Positions 36,921 through 47,110 are shown, numbered from the stretch's first letter. The stretch: 64,000 bases of DNA from JAAFHB01 sp963675995 (GCA_963675995.2 CAXXIY010000002.1:558001-622000); one strand, 5' to 3'. Numbers and translations: made by a program. The notes: generated by a model not told the origin, from the sequence alone.

Positions 36921-36983
36921 TAAATACAGAATGAAATTTGATCTGATTGGCAATTTTATTCTTGACTAATATTAATTATAATT

Positions 36984-39254
36984 ATGAATGTAAAATCAGC
37001 TGTTGTCTTGCTTACCTTATTGTTTTTTAGCCTTATAGAAACTTTTTCTCAAAATCAAACTACCGGTGGAATTATCCAGAAGTCACTCAAAGATTATGGA
37101 TTACAGGACTATATTTATACAACTAAAACACTTCCCCATTCAGAAAACAGTGCATGGACCCTCACCTGCAAACTTCCATATAATGCCCAATTCCAGCCAT
37201 GGATTGAAGTTGAATCTCCATCAGGTAAGATTATCCTGTTTGACTCAACAAATCCATTGGTTCCTGCCATCCAGGCTACACAGCAATATATCACCAAACC
37301 GGGCGTGCAAAGATATGAAGTGCCCAACTGGATAAGTGGTGAGGGGGTGCGGTACACCATTCCGGCGGGAGTAAAGGTAGTGGCAGTAAAGTATCACGAA
37401 ACAGGATATGACACCAACTTCGCAGGGGCATTCTGGTGTAATGATAACGATTATAATGTGCTTTGGCAGAAAGCAGCACGGACAGCCTACCTCTGTATGC
37501 GCGAACATTATATGGATTGTCCCGACAGGGAACGGTCGGAATGGCTGGGTGATGCGGTCCTTGAAATGGAAGAAGGTTTTTATACTTTCGATGCCGGTTC
37601 AAATACTATAGCCAAAAACCTGCTCCTTTCAAAACAAATCAACGATTTACCCGGGCAGAACCTGATTGCCCACGGTGAATTCGGAGAGTGGACTTACTAC
37701 ATGTATACGGGCGACCTGGCGACAATTTCCGCCATCTATTCTTCGACGAAAGAATACCTTGAACGGTATCACCTGGGTTCAAACGGGTTGCCGGTTCACA
37801 GGACTGAGGGATGGGACTGGTACGATTGGGGCGTTGGGACAACGGATACCGAGGTCATCCAGGTTGCAGAATATTATACTGCCGTAAAGGCACTTAAAAA
37901 AATGGCACAGGTAACGGGTCATACCGATGATGTTTCATCCCTGGAGGGTAAAATAAACAGCATAAAGGAGAACTTCGACAAGGTTTTCTGGAAGGGAGAT
38001 GGGTATCGTTCCGGGGCTGATTTGGACGAACGGGCCAATGCAATGGCGGTGGTTGCCGGGCTTGCAGATCCTTCCCGGTGGAGCGCAATAGGAAAGGTGC
38101 TGGAATCGAAAATGAATTGCGGACCCTATTTTGAACGATGGGTATTGGAAGCGCTCTGCATAATGAATAAGCCCGACCAGGCACTATTGAGAATGTATAA
38201 TCGTTACAGGTACCAGATAAATTCAGGTTTTACAACCTTGTGGGAATATATTGAACGCTCCTTTGAAGAGACCCCTGCATATTCTACCGATTCTGACGAA
38301 TACTTATCATTAAATCATGCCTGGAATACACCAAATCTGATTCTTTCCAAATTTATTGCTGGTGTGGCGCCCGAATCTCCTGGTTGGAATTCTTTTCATG
38401 TTTTTCCGCAGGAGGCGTTTCTCACTTCAGTTAAAGTGAAGGTGCCAACCATGAAGGGGATGATTCATGTCGATATAGAGAAAAACGATAAGCAATTTAA
38501 AATCGGGTTGACTTCACCTCCCAATACATCAGCAATAGTAGGTATTCCCAAAGCCGCTTTCAGTACCCTTTCCGGCATAAAGGTGAACGGTAAAAAGATT
38601 TGGGGCGGCACGTATCAGGGAACAACAACCGGAGTTACTTATATTGGAGATGATTCCGGATTTGTCAAATTCAAAGTGGAACCTGGTATATGGAGTTTTA
38701 TAGCATCGGGGACCTTGCCGATGAATATCCCCAAACAGGCAGCTATCCCTTCAACCGATGTGAAACTGGATAAAAAATTATGGATAGTTTCTGCCTCTTT
38801 TGAAACCCAGGAATACAAGGTCGGTTGCATGAGCGGCTCCATGCACGGAAAATTCTGGCCGGTAGACGCAACTGCACATAATGTCATCGACGAAGATTTT
38901 TGGACCGGATGGCGTGCCATTGATCCACGCAAACCATTAAGCGAATCCGGGCGTTACAAAGGTCAGCAGGTACCGGGTCAATGGTTTATGGTAGATCTTA
39001 GAAAAGCACAAAGCTTTCATAAAATAGTGCTTGACAACACCTGGGCAATCTACGATTTTCCAAAGTCGTATGAAGTTTATGTCTCAAACAATGGAACTGA
39101 CTGGGGATCGCCGGTTGCAAGCGGAGCCGGAGAATTAGGTATAACGACCATCCTGTTTCCACAAAAAACTGCGCGTTATGTGAAGATTGTACAGACCGGG
39201 ACGAAAGATAAACCCTGGTCGATATTTGAAATGAATATTTATACAAAAATATGA
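36984..39254 (+). CDS. GH78-like alpha-L-rhamnosidase with C-terminal F5/8 type C (CBM32-like) domain
   Basis: A 756-residue exported protein (signal to ETFSQ). It lacks the full N-terminal sugar-binding domains of typical GH78 and begins with a short beta region. The barrel motif is DCPDRERSEWLGD at about residue 176, which keeps the D-x4-E-x6-D spacing of the catalytic acids, followed by HGEFGEWTYYMYTGD and EGWDWYDWGVG. A closing beta-domain starts near residue 460. Residues about 610-756 form a discoidin-like module (QWFMVDLRKAQSFHKIVLD, YEVYVSNNGTDW, ARYVKIVQTG), as in CBM32 glycan-binding modules. Its stop overlaps the start of the SGNH gene by four bases (ATGA), implying translational coupling. 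Confidence 0.82.
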   Translation: MNVKSAVVLLTLLFFSLIETFSQNQTTGGIIQKSLKDYGLQDYIYTTKTLPHSENSAWTLTCKLPYNAQFQPWIEVESPSGKIILFDSTNPLVPAIQATQQYITKPGVQRYEVPNWISGEGVRYTIPAGVKVVAVKYHETGYDTNFAGAFWCNDNDYNVLWQKAARTAYLCMREHYMDCPDRERSEWLGDAVLEMEEGFYTFDAGSNTIAKNLLLSKQINDLPGQNLIAHGEFGEWTYYMYTGDLATISAIYSSTKEYLERYHLGSNGLPVHRTEGWDWYDWGVGTTDTEVIQVAEYYTAVKALKKMAQVTGHTDDVSSLEGKINSIKENFDKVFWKGDGYRSGADLDERANAMAVVAGLADPSRWSAIGKVLESKMNCGPYFERWVLEALCIMNKPDQALLRMYNRYRYQINSGFTTLWEYIERSFEETPAYSTDSDEYLSLNHAWNTPNLILSKFIAGVAPESPGWNSFHVFPQEAFLTSVKVKVPTMKGMIHVDIEKNDKQFKIGLTSPPNTSAIVGIPKAAFSTLSGIKVNGKKIWGGTYQGTTTGVTYIGDDSGFVKFKVEPGIWSFIASGTLPMNIPKQAAIPSTDVKLDKKLWIVSASFETQEYKVGCMSGSMHGKFWPVDATAHNVIDEDFWTGWRAIDPRKPLSESGRYKGQQVPGQWFMVDLRKAQSFHKIVLDNTWAIYDFPKSYEVYVSNNGTDWGSPVASGAGELGITTILFPQKTARYVKIVQTGTKDKPWSIFEMNIYTKI

Positions 39255-40537
39255 AAAAGATTCTTCTTCTCTTCCTGGTTATCCTTTCCCAATCGCAATA
39301 CCTTTCTTCCAAAGAGGTTGCAAAAGTTGCAACCAACCCATTTGTTGAATTCAGGGGGCGGGGAGGTTTGCCGAATTTCTTTTCTAAAATCTCCCGTGGA
39401 GACTCGATAAAAATAGCCTATCTGGGGGGAAGTATCACGGCCCAGGAAGGTTGGAGAGTTTTGTCACTTGAATGGTTTAAAAAGCGATTTCCCGGTGCGA
39501 CTTTTTCTGAAATTAATGCCGCGATCGGAGGGACAGGTTCCGATTTCGGGGCATTCCGGTTAAAGGATCATGTCCTGAAGTTTAAGCCCGATCTCGTTTT
39601 TGTTGAGTTTGCAGTTAACGATGGAAGTACTCCGGAGAGAAAAATAATCCGTTCAATGGAGGGTATCGTGCGGCAAATCTGGCTGCAAAATCCCCATACG
39701 CATATTTGCTTCGTCTATACACTTACCGAACGGGATATTCCAACGGATCTCAAAGGTATTCTTCCGACTTCTGCTCTGACAATGGAAAAGGTTGCCGACA
39801 AATACCAGATCCCATCGGTCAATTTTGGGTATGAGGTCACTAATATGGTGAGGAATAAGAATCTTATCATGAAGGGAGCAAATAAGGATATAAATGGAAT
39901 CAGGGTATTTAGTGGTGATGGGGTCCATCCATTTCCCGAAACTGGTCATCTTATTTATTGTGACGCTTTAAAACGCTCATTTGAAATAATGGTGGTCGGC
40001 AGTCACACAAAAACTAAAAAACACCTGTTGCCGAAACCTCTTGCCCCCGATTGTTTTTCAAACACACAGATGGTCGACTTCACTCAGGGAACTCTGAGTA
40101 AGAACTGGCAGGTACTTCAAATAGCTGATCAACCCCCCTTTCATTCATTTGGCAAATTTCTGGAGAAATTTGGGAAGGCTAACCTGACAGGCGAAACCCT
40201 CACTGTAAATTTTACAGGGAGAACAATTGGTATTTATGATATCATGGGACCCGATGCGGGAAGGGTAATTGTTGAAGTCGATGGATTTGTTAAGGATACG
40301 GTTTTAAGGTTTGATCGGTTTTGTACCTACAGGAGACTGAATTATTTCTTAATCGATAATCTCACCAATAAACCTCATAAGGTCATCTTCCATGTAATGA
40401 CTCAACCATTTGATAAGGTTGCGATATTAAAAACAAACGATGCCGTAATGGGAAATCCGGCCGATTATATGGAGAACAACTGGTATGTTGGGAAAATACT
40501 AATCGATGGTAAATTGTTATCACCAAAAATTCAATAA
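39251..40537 (+). CDS. SGNH/GDSL-family esterase with C-terminal beta domain, exported
   Basis: A 428-residue exported protein (signal to about YLSSKE). The nucleophile block is IAYLGGSITAQEGW (Ser61, the GGS-type variant), followed by NAAIGGTGSDFGAFRL (oxyanion Gly), VFVEFAVNDG (block III) and SGDGVHPFPETGH (Asp-His). Residues about 275-428 form a beta-sandwich (TVNFTGRTIGIYDIMGPDAG, VIVEVDGFVKDT) like CE2/jelly-roll accessory domains, but placed after the SGNH domain. Such proteins are typically sugar O-acetyl esterases in pectin- and rhamnose-related loci. It is translationally coupled to the GH78-CBM32 gene (ATGA overlap at 39251-39254), suggesting deacetylation precedes or accompanies rhamnose removal. 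Confidence 0.82.
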   Translation: MKKILLLFLVILSQSQYLSSKEVAKVATNPFVEFRGRGGLPNFFSKISRGDSIKIAYLGGSITAQEGWRVLSLEWFKKRFPGATFSEINAAIGGTGSDFGAFRLKDHVLKFKPDLVFVEFAVNDGSTPERKIIRSMEGIVRQIWLQNPHTHICFVYTLTERDIPTDLKGILPTSALTMEKVADKYQIPSVNFGYEVTNMVRNKNLIMKGANKDINGIRVFSGDGVHPFPETGHLIYCDALKRSFEIMVVGSHTKTKKHLLPKPLAPDCFSNTQMVDFTQGTLSKNWQVLQIADQPPFHSFGKFLEKFGKANLTGETLTVNFTGRTIGIYDIMGPDAGRVIVEVDGFVKDTVLRFDRFCTYRRLNYFLIDNLTNKPHKVIFHVMTQPFDKVAILKTNDAVMGNPADYMENNWYVGKILIDGKLLSPKIQ

Positions 40538-40559
40538 AATATTTATACTTCAATTTTCT

Positions 40560-43301
40560 ATGAAGAATGATTTCCCTTATCTGAAAATAGTTTGTGTCTT
40601 GTTTCTGATCGTTGGCTTGAACATCAAAACGTGGGCTGGAATTGAAGTGAAGAATCTGATTTGCGAATACAAAGCCAATCCGATAGGGCTTGACGTTTTA
40701 TATCCGCGGTTAAGCTGGCAGTTAACCTCTACAGAAAAGGGGGTTGAGCAGACAGCTTATGAGATCCGGTTTGCAACCTCAATTGCTGGATTACGATCCA
40801 ATGACCTCTTTCGGACAACCGGGAAGGTAAGCTCCACGCAATCGGTAAATGTCGTTTATAATGGCCCCGGTCTAAAATCCATGGAACGCATTTACTGGCA
40901 GGTACGTTGTCAGGGTAACGGGAATGAATGGTCACGCTGGAGTGAACCTGCATTTTGGGAGATGGGAATTACAAAATCCTCAGAATGGAAAGCCGAATGG
41001 ATTAGTTATGGCGCCGAAAAGGAGATGAAGGGATCCAAACCGGCACAATACTTTCGTAAGGAGTTTGCCCTCGAGAAAAAAGTTAAGTCAGCCCGTGTTT
41101 ATTCAACGGCTCTTGGATTATATGAATTACATATTAACGGTGTAAAAGTCTCTTCCGATCTTTTTACACCAGGGTGGACGAGCTATAAAAAACGGCTGCA
41201 ATACCAGACCTATGACGTTACGTCCTTGCTTAAAAAAGTGAATACAATAGGCATTATCCTTGGGGACGGATGGTTCAGGGGAAACCTGGGATTTTCGAAA
41301 CAAAACAGTTATTACGGAAAACAACTTGCCATTCTAATACAGTTGCAGGTTACTTACACTGACGGAACTTCCGAAATCATTGGCTCGGACTGCAACTGGA
41401 AGGTCACCCAAAACGGTCCGATTGTTGAATCTGATATCTATAACGGTGAATTTTATGATGCGCGTCTTGAATTGACAGGTTGGGACCAGCCAGGATATGA
41501 GAGTGGTAAATGGAGTAATGCCACACCTTTTAATCAGTCAAAAGAGATCCTGATTGCCCCTCAGGGTGTTCCCGTAAAGCCGATTCAGGAGATTAAACCG
41601 GTCAAATTGCTCACTACCCCAAAAGGTGAGACAGTTTTCGACCTAGGTCAGAATATGGTGGGATGGGTTAGATTAAAGGTAACCGGCAAGAAAGGGGACC
41701 TGATAACCTTGAAGTTTGCCGAAATCCTCGATAAAGCCGGTAATTTCTACACCGAAAATTTGCGGGCAGCCAAAGCTACCGATGTTTATATTCTCAAAGG
41801 TGGTGCCCCCGAAATTTACGAACCTCATTTCACATTTCATGGATTCAGGTATGTGAAAATCGAAGGACTGAGTTCTATGCCTTCTATGGATCAGATCACA
41901 GGAGTGGTGATTCACTCCGATATGAAACCTACAGGTAATTTCAGCTGTTCTGACACACTGATTAACCAGCTGCAGCATAACATACAATGGGGCCAAAAGG
42001 GTAATTTTCTGGATGTTCCTACCGATTGTCCGCAACGAGACGAACGGCTGGGTTGGACTGGTGATGCCCAACTCTTTAGTATGACTGCTGCTTTTAATTA
42101 CGATGTGGCTCCGTTTTATACCAAATGGCTTGGCGATTTTACGGTTGATCAGTTGCCTGATGGGAAAGTACCTGTTGTAATTCCGGATGTCCTGGATGGG
42201 TTCGGTGGCTCCTCGGTGTGGTCCGACGCCAGTGTGATCATCCCCTGGACACTCTGGCTTACCTATGGCGATCAACGAATTCTGGAAACACAATATCCCT
42301 GTATGAAGAAATGGGTCGATTTTATGGCCGGAAGGGCGGGAGCAAAGAATCTTTGGTTGGGCGACTGGCATTATGGCGACTGGCTTGCTTTTGAAAAGGG
42401 TGGAGTCACTGAAAACGATCTGATCGCATCTGCCTATTATTTTAACTCGACAAGAGTGCTTGCGAAGATCGCTGCAATTATTGGCAAAATGGAAGACGTT
42501 GGGAAATACGGAAAGCTTGCCGCTGATATCAAAGAGGCATTTAACCGCGAATTTGTCACTCCAAGCGGAAAACTGACCTCACAGACACAAACTGCATATG
42601 CCCTTGTGCTCGCCTTTGACCTGCTTCCTGAAAGCTTGCGTCTTAAGAGCGCCACATACCTGACTGAAAATATCCAAAAATTTGGGCACCTGACTACCGG
42701 ACTCGCTGGGACCCCGCTGCTTTGCAAAACGCTCTCAGCCACAGGTCATGAAGATCTCGCATTTCGGTTATTGAATAACAGGGAATATCCATCCTGGCTT
42801 TATCCCGTCACGCATGGCGCAACCACCATCTGGGAACGATGGGATGGTGTGAAACCTGATGGTACTTTCCAGGATGCGACAATGAACAGTTTCAATCATT
42901 ATGCTTATGGGGCAATAGGTGAATGGCTTTACAGACATGTGGCAGGAATAGATATTGACCCTGAAAATCCGGGATATAAACATATCTTTCTTGCTCCTCA
43001 CCCCGGTGGTGGACTATCCTATGCAAAAGCTGAAATTAAGACCCTTTATGGAAAAGTTTCTTCCTCATGGAAGTTAGAGAATGATGACTTTGTTTATGAA
43101 GTTGAAATTCCGGTAAATACCACCGCTACAGTAACTTTACCACATGTCCGCGGAGGTTTGGTTAAAATGGACGGGTTACCGGTTAAGTACGAAGGGATCC
43201 AAATTAAAGATGACCTTCAGTTTACGCTTGGATCCGGAAAATATCTGTTGAGATATCCAGCTGGTGAAATTAGTGCGGCAATTAACTCAGTTATAAAGTA
43301 A
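40560..43301 (+). CDS. GH78 alpha-L-rhamnosidase, full-length canonical form
   Basis: A 913-residue exported protein; the ATG at 40560 opens a signal peptide ending near KTWAG (the ATG at 40506 would overlap the previous gene). All four standard GH78 regions are present: the N-terminal Fn3-like start LICEYKANPIGLD plus PRLSWQL, the LYELHINGVKVSSDLFTPGWTSY domain, the concanavalin-like domain (VFDLGQNMVGWVRLKV), and the (alpha/alpha)6 barrel with DCPQRDERLGWTGDAQLF at about residue 488. The late motif ATTIWERWDGVKPDG holds the Glu that serves as general base in the family, then a C-terminal beta domain. It removes alpha-L-rhamnose by inversion. Length and layout are typical. Confidence 0.95.
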   Translation: MKNDFPYLKIVCVLFLIVGLNIKTWAGIEVKNLICEYKANPIGLDVLYPRLSWQLTSTEKGVEQTAYEIRFATSIAGLRSNDLFRTTGKVSSTQSVNVVYNGPGLKSMERIYWQVRCQGNGNEWSRWSEPAFWEMGITKSSEWKAEWISYGAEKEMKGSKPAQYFRKEFALEKKVKSARVYSTALGLYELHINGVKVSSDLFTPGWTSYKKRLQYQTYDVTSLLKKVNTIGIILGDGWFRGNLGFSKQNSYYGKQLAILIQLQVTYTDGTSEIIGSDCNWKVTQNGPIVESDIYNGEFYDARLELTGWDQPGYESGKWSNATPFNQSKEILIAPQGVPVKPIQEIKPVKLLTTPKGETVFDLGQNMVGWVRLKVTGKKGDLITLKFAEILDKAGNFYTENLRAAKATDVYILKGGAPEIYEPHFTFHGFRYVKIEGLSSMPSMDQITGVVIHSDMKPTGNFSCSDTLINQLQHNIQWGQKGNFLDVPTDCPQRDERLGWTGDAQLFSMTAAFNYDVAPFYTKWLGDFTVDQLPDGKVPVVIPDVLDGFGGSSVWSDASVIIPWTLWLTYGDQRILETQYPCMKKWVDFMAGRAGAKNLWLGDWHYGDWLAFEKGGVTENDLIASAYYFNSTRVLAKIAAIIGKMEDVGKYGKLAADIKEAFNREFVTPSGKLTSQTQTAYALVLAFDLLPESLRLKSATYLTENIQKFGHLTTGLAGTPLLCKTLSATGHEDLAFRLLNNREYPSWLYPVTHGATTIWERWDGVKPDGTFQDATMNSFNHYAYGAIGEWLYRHVAGIDIDPENPGYKHIFLAPHPGGGLSYAKAEIKTLYGKVSSSWKLENDDFVYEVEIPVNTTATVTLPHVRGGLVKMDGLPVKYEGIQIKDDLQFTLGSGKYLLRYPAGEISAAINSVIK

Positions 43302-43319
43302 TAAATCAAAATTCCAAAA

Positions 43320-44912
43320 ATGGAAAGTTCATCCCGATTCTTAATCTTTTTTACAGTTTTCCTTTGTCTGAGCTTTAGTGTAAAAACGAATTTGTCAGCT
43401 GTAGAAAAGCCATTCCGCGGATTTATGATTGATGCCCCACGTGGTGTGGAATCTATTGAATATTATTTCAGGCTCATCGATTTTTGCAAAGAGGAAGGGA
43501 TCAATTCCATCGTTTTTCGTCTGACCGACGATCAGGGTACCGCATATCTTTTTACCTCTCATCCTGAACTGAACAGGTGTGAAGGGGCTTTTACGGCTGA
43601 TGAACTGAAAAAAATTGTGCAATATGCTCAGCAAAGAGATATCGTAATGATCCCTGAAATCGAATCGTTCGGCCATTCAAAGTACATCACTCAAACCAAA
43701 AGATACAGTTTCTTAAACGATGGTCCTGATGGGGCAGATTTTAATGCACTTTGTCCGGTCTCTGATTCCACACTCGTTTTGATGAAGGACCTTTATACAG
43801 AAGCTGCATCCATTTTTCCGGGTCAATACTTTCATATTGGATGCGATGAGGTCAACTGGGGAGCAGGTAAGTTGTCGAAAGAGGCCCTAAGAATGAAAGG
43901 TAAACACCAGATATGGGCAGAGTATATTAACAAATTGAACAGTTGCTTAAAGACGATTAATAAAAAGACAATGATTTGGGGAGATGTTCCGATTTATCAG
44001 GATAAAGCAGTTCTGGATCTTCTCAGCAAAGATATTGTATTAATTGACTGGAATTACTGGGAATCTGACCAAGTGAAAATTGGCAATGTAGCTCAGAACC
44101 TTCTGGGAAAGGGATTTCAAATTATTGGTTGTCCTGCTGTCAGTTGGTGCAGATGGGGACCCCGTGTTGGCGAATCACAGTTTAAAAATATCAATGGGTA
44201 TGCCGAAGTTTATGGTAATCTGGAAAATCCGAATAACCTGGGCATTATTCTATCCAATTGGGTGCCTAAACGTTACCTCCAGAATAGCCAGTGGGATACC
44301 TATACAATCGCTGCCAAAATAATGATGCATAAAGGCAATTATAACTATATGGAAGCGATCCCGGCATTTGTTGAAAACCACTTCGGTGTCAAATATAACT
44401 CCTCCTGGGAAAAGATTTACAGTGCAATCTATAAAGACATTTCACAGTGGGAGTGCAGTCAAAATGACAGCTTAAAATTTATTCCCTGGAATTCTGAGGC
44501 TCATATTCGCAAAATTGTTACAAATAACAAGGTTCTGAAAAACAATATGCCTGAGTTGAAGAAACTGTTATTGTCCTGTAAACATGAAGTAATCCGAAAT
44601 AAAGGCGATTTTGATGAATTCCTTTTGACCGTAGAATTTATTGAATATAACTATAACCGACAGAACGAACTGATAGCCTTTGTAAATTCCGAAAAAACTG
44701 ATTTAAATTCCATCGGAAGCTATTTGAAAAAAGTAGCTATAGCCGATCAGGCCATGTTGGAAAAGATCCATTCGGTATGGAAAAAAGGCAGACGCTGTAC
44801 GATCCGGGAAAATGACGCGGAGAATATGTGGTCCTATTTTAAAGTGGCTAAATATTCGAAGTATTTAAGCGAGAATCCCGTTGAATTTCAGAAGCTTATA
44901 AAATTTAAATAG
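43320..44912 (+). CDS. GH20-like beta-N-acetylhexosaminidase, exported
   Basis: A 530-residue exported protein (signal to about NLSAVE). The GH20 barrel is visible as FRGFMIDAPRGVE, MIPEIESFGHSKY (variant of the PExDxPGH motif) and FHIGCDEVNWG with the catalytic Asp176-Glu177 pair, where the Asp orients the substrate N-acetyl group and the Glu is acid/base. WCRWGPRVG and GIILSNWVPKRY follow in the last strands. It lacks the separate N-terminal GH20b domain and carries a helical C-terminal extension (about 390-530), so it belongs to a divergent subgroup. It would release terminal HexNAc; together with the NagA-like gene it hints at amino sugar in the substrate. Confidence 0.82.
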   Translation: MESSSRFLIFFTVFLCLSFSVKTNLSAVEKPFRGFMIDAPRGVESIEYYFRLIDFCKEEGINSIVFRLTDDQGTAYLFTSHPELNRCEGAFTADELKKIVQYAQQRDIVMIPEIESFGHSKYITQTKRYSFLNDGPDGADFNALCPVSDSTLVLMKDLYTEAASIFPGQYFHIGCDEVNWGAGKLSKEALRMKGKHQIWAEYINKLNSCLKTINKKTMIWGDVPIYQDKAVLDLLSKDIVLIDWNYWESDQVKIGNVAQNLLGKGFQIIGCPAVSWCRWGPRVGESQFKNINGYAEVYGNLENPNNLGIILSNWVPKRYLQNSQWDTYTIAAKIMMHKGNYNYMEAIPAFVENHFGVKYNSSWEKIYSAIYKDISQWECSQNDSLKFIPWNSEAHIRKIVTNNKVLKNNMPELKKLLLSCKHEVIRNKGDFDEFLLTVEFIEYNYNRQNELIAFVNSEKTDLNSIGSYLKKVAIADQAMLEKIHSVWKKGRRCTIRENDAENMWSYFKVAKYSKYLSENPVEFQKLIKFK

Positions 44913-44967
44913 TATTTGTATTGATGGTAAGATTATTAATATGTTATTCAGTTAAATAAAAGTAATT

Positions 44968-46302
44968 ATGAGAAAAAAAGAGACAAGCGAATTAAGCAGG
45001 CGCCAATTTTTAGGCTATTCTGCATTGGGTCTTACGGGTTTGACGATCCTTCCAAGTTGGACATTGGCCAGTGGTGATCGGATTGCCCCGAGCGATAGGG
45101 TCGTCATGGGATTTATTGGTTTGGGGAATCAGGGTGGCTCTGATTTTAACAGCTTCTCCAATTGTCCCGGAGTTCAGGTTGTTGCAGGGTGTGATGTTGA
45201 ACAACTGAAACGCGAACGTTTCAAAAGGCGGGTTGAAGCCTGGCAAAAAAAACAGAATGTGGCTTCACGGTGCGACCTGTATGAGTTCTACGAAGACCTT
45301 CTTGAACGTAAAGATATCGATGCGGTTTCTATTGCAACACCTGACCATTGGCATGCACTGACAACCATTCATGCCTGCAAATCGGGGAAAGATGTTTATG
45401 TACAGAAACCATTGGCCTTTACCATCCGCGAAGGATTGGAAATGGTCAAGGCGGTACGTGGGAATAACCGTGTTTTGCAGATTGGGAGTCAGCAGCGATC
45501 AAGTAAGGAGTTTCAGCAGGCAATTGCTTTGGTCCGCAGTGGTGCAATTGGTCATATCGAGACTATCTACGCAAAGGTGGGTGATCCACCAAAACCATTT
45601 GATCTTCCTGAGCAGCCAATACCAGCTACCCTAAACTGGAATCAGTGGATGGGGCCTTTGACCGATCCCAAAATTCATTACCATCCTGATCTTTGTCCAC
45701 CGATCACACTCGATCCGGAGCAGAATGAAAAACTTTGGGGTGCCTGGCGCTGGTACCGCGAAACCGGTAATGGGTTTACCGCAGACTGGGGAGCACATAT
45801 GTTTGATATCGCTCAGGCCGCTATTGGTATGGACGGATCGGGTCCCAGTGAATTCATCCCCAAGGGCTATCGCGATACGAAATATCTGACCATGAAATAC
45901 CTTAACGGGATTGTGATGACCGAACAACCTTTCCAGGATAAACCTGGTAATGGTATTCGGTTTAACGGAACCAAAGGTTGGCTCAAAGTTGCCCGGGGTT
46001 ATATCGAGTGCTCAGACCCTTCACTGATTGCCAAAGAGGAGAAGAAAGTTGGTGCAGGTCAGTATGAAGTCAGTTCTCCTCATATGCAGAATTTCATCGA
46101 TGCTGTTCGGTCACGTAAAAATCCCATTGCTCCGGTTGAGGTGGGATGTAGCACCAACACCCTCTGCTGCCTTGGAAATATCGCGACAGAATTGCAACGC
46201 CCCGTTAAATGGGATCCGGCAACACTGAGTTTTGGCGACGATCAGGAAGCAGCCAATCATAGGCTTTATCATTACCAATACAGGAGGCCATATTCCTTAT
46301 AA
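44968..46302 (+). CDS. Tat-exported Gfo/Idh/MocA-family oxidoreductase A
   Basis: A 444-residue protein with a twin-arginine leader (LSRRQFLGYSALGLTGLTIL), so it should be folded with bound NAD(H) before export. The Rossmann motif is VVMGFIGLGNQGGSDF. The active-site Lys lies in VYVQKPLAF (usual EKP replaced by QKP), and the second signature is GFTADWGAHMFDIAQAAIG. The family holds NAD-dependent sugar dehydrogenases and the GH109 N-acetylgalactosaminidases, which use NAD to break glycosidic bonds. The next gene, 27 bp downstream, is ThuA-like; ThuA and its dehydrogenase partner ThuB are linked to keto-sugar metabolism in Sinorhizobium. A redox glycosidase or keto-sugar-forming role outside the cytoplasm is likely but unproven. 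Confidence 0.8.
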   Translation: MRKKETSELSRRQFLGYSALGLTGLTILPSWTLASGDRIAPSDRVVMGFIGLGNQGGSDFNSFSNCPGVQVVAGCDVEQLKRERFKRRVEAWQKKQNVASRCDLYEFYEDLLERKDIDAVSIATPDHWHALTTIHACKSGKDVYVQKPLAFTIREGLEMVKAVRGNNRVLQIGSQQRSSKEFQQAIALVRSGAIGHIETIYAKVGDPPKPFDLPEQPIPATLNWNQWMGPLTDPKIHYHPDLCPPITLDPEQNEKLWGAWRWYRETGNGFTADWGAHMFDIAQAAIGMDGSGPSEFIPKGYRDTKYLTMKYLNGIVMTEQPFQDKPGNGIRFNGTKGWLKVARGYIECSDPSLIAKEEKKVGAGQYEVSSPHMQNFIDAVRSRKNPIAPVEVGCSTNTLCCLGNIATELQRPVKWDPATLSFGDDQEAANHRLYHYQYRRPYSL

Positions 46303-46329
46303 TCAAATAGTTTATCTAGAATTGTAATC

Positions 46330-47079
46330 ATGAAGAAAATCGTTTCACTATTTTGTATCATAATTATTCTTGCGTCATGCGGGATCTCACAGAATAAAAA
46401 GATCAATGTATTGGTCTTCTCGAAAACCGCTGCGTTCAGGCACAATTCCATCTCCGCAGGTATAAAAATGATGAGCGACCTGGCTCAGCAGCGGAACTGG
46501 ATTCTGACGGCGACTGAGAATGCTGAATTATTTACCCCTGCCTTTTTGAAACCCTTTGATGTTGCCGTTTTCTTGAATACCACTGGCGATGTGCTCAATG
46601 AACAACAGCAGAAAGCATTTGAGGATTTTATGAATGCCGGAAAAGGATTTGTCGCGATCCATGCAGCTTCCGACTGTGAATATGACTGGTCGTGGTATGG
46701 AAAGCTGGTTGGGGCCTATTTCAGAACTCATCCGAATGGTCAGGCCGGGACCATGATTTTCGAGAATACGGACCACCCGGGGATGGCCCCCTTTAAAGGG
46801 ATGACAACATACAGATCCATTGGTGAATGGTACTCTTTCAAGGAAAATCCACGAGCAAAAGTTCATGTTTTGGCACGCCTGGACGAGAATTCACTTGATG
46901 AAAATGCACAAAAGGATGACAAATGGAAAATGGGCGACCATCCGCTCATCTGGTACCAGGAATTGGGTAATATCCGTTCTTTCTATACCGTTTTTGGACA
47001 CCATCCGGCAGAGTTCCAGGATCCCAAAGTGATTGAACATATCGGTTGCGCTGTTGACTGGGTCGCTAAAAAGAATTAG
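46330..47079 (+). CDS. ThuA-like lipoprotein
   Basis: A 249-residue protein of the ThuA family (class I glutamine-amidotransferase-like fold). The N-terminus is a lipoprotein signal with lipobox LASC (Cys17). Family phrases are VLVFSKTAAFRHNS, GKGFVAIHAASDCEYDW, and HPLIWYQELGNIRSFYTVFGHH near the C-terminus; the conserved His residues are present. ThuA proteins occur with Gfo/Idh dehydrogenases and are implicated in processing 3-keto sugars; the exact reaction is not settled. It follows the Tat-exported oxidoreductase by 27 bp, so both would act at the membrane or in the periplasm on the same sugar. Confidence 0.82.
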   Translation: MKKIVSLFCIIIILASCGISQNKKINVLVFSKTAAFRHNSISAGIKMMSDLAQQRNWILTATENAELFTPAFLKPFDVAVFLNTTGDVLNEQQQKAFEDFMNAGKGFVAIHAASDCEYDWSWYGKLVGAYFRTHPNGQAGTMIFENTDHPGMAPFKGMTTYRSIGEWYSFKENPRAKVHVLARLDENSLDENAQKDDKWKMGDHPLIWYQELGNIRSFYTVFGHHPAEFQDPKVIEHIGCAVDWVAKKN

Positions 47080-47110
47080 CGGCATAAACAATCAATAAAT
47101 CGAGACCACA

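Noticed and set aside
41673..42371. 232-codon open frame on the minus strand
   Set aside because: It lies fully inside the canonical GH78 gene on the + strand and its translation shows no domain; long antisense frames are expected opposite such genes.
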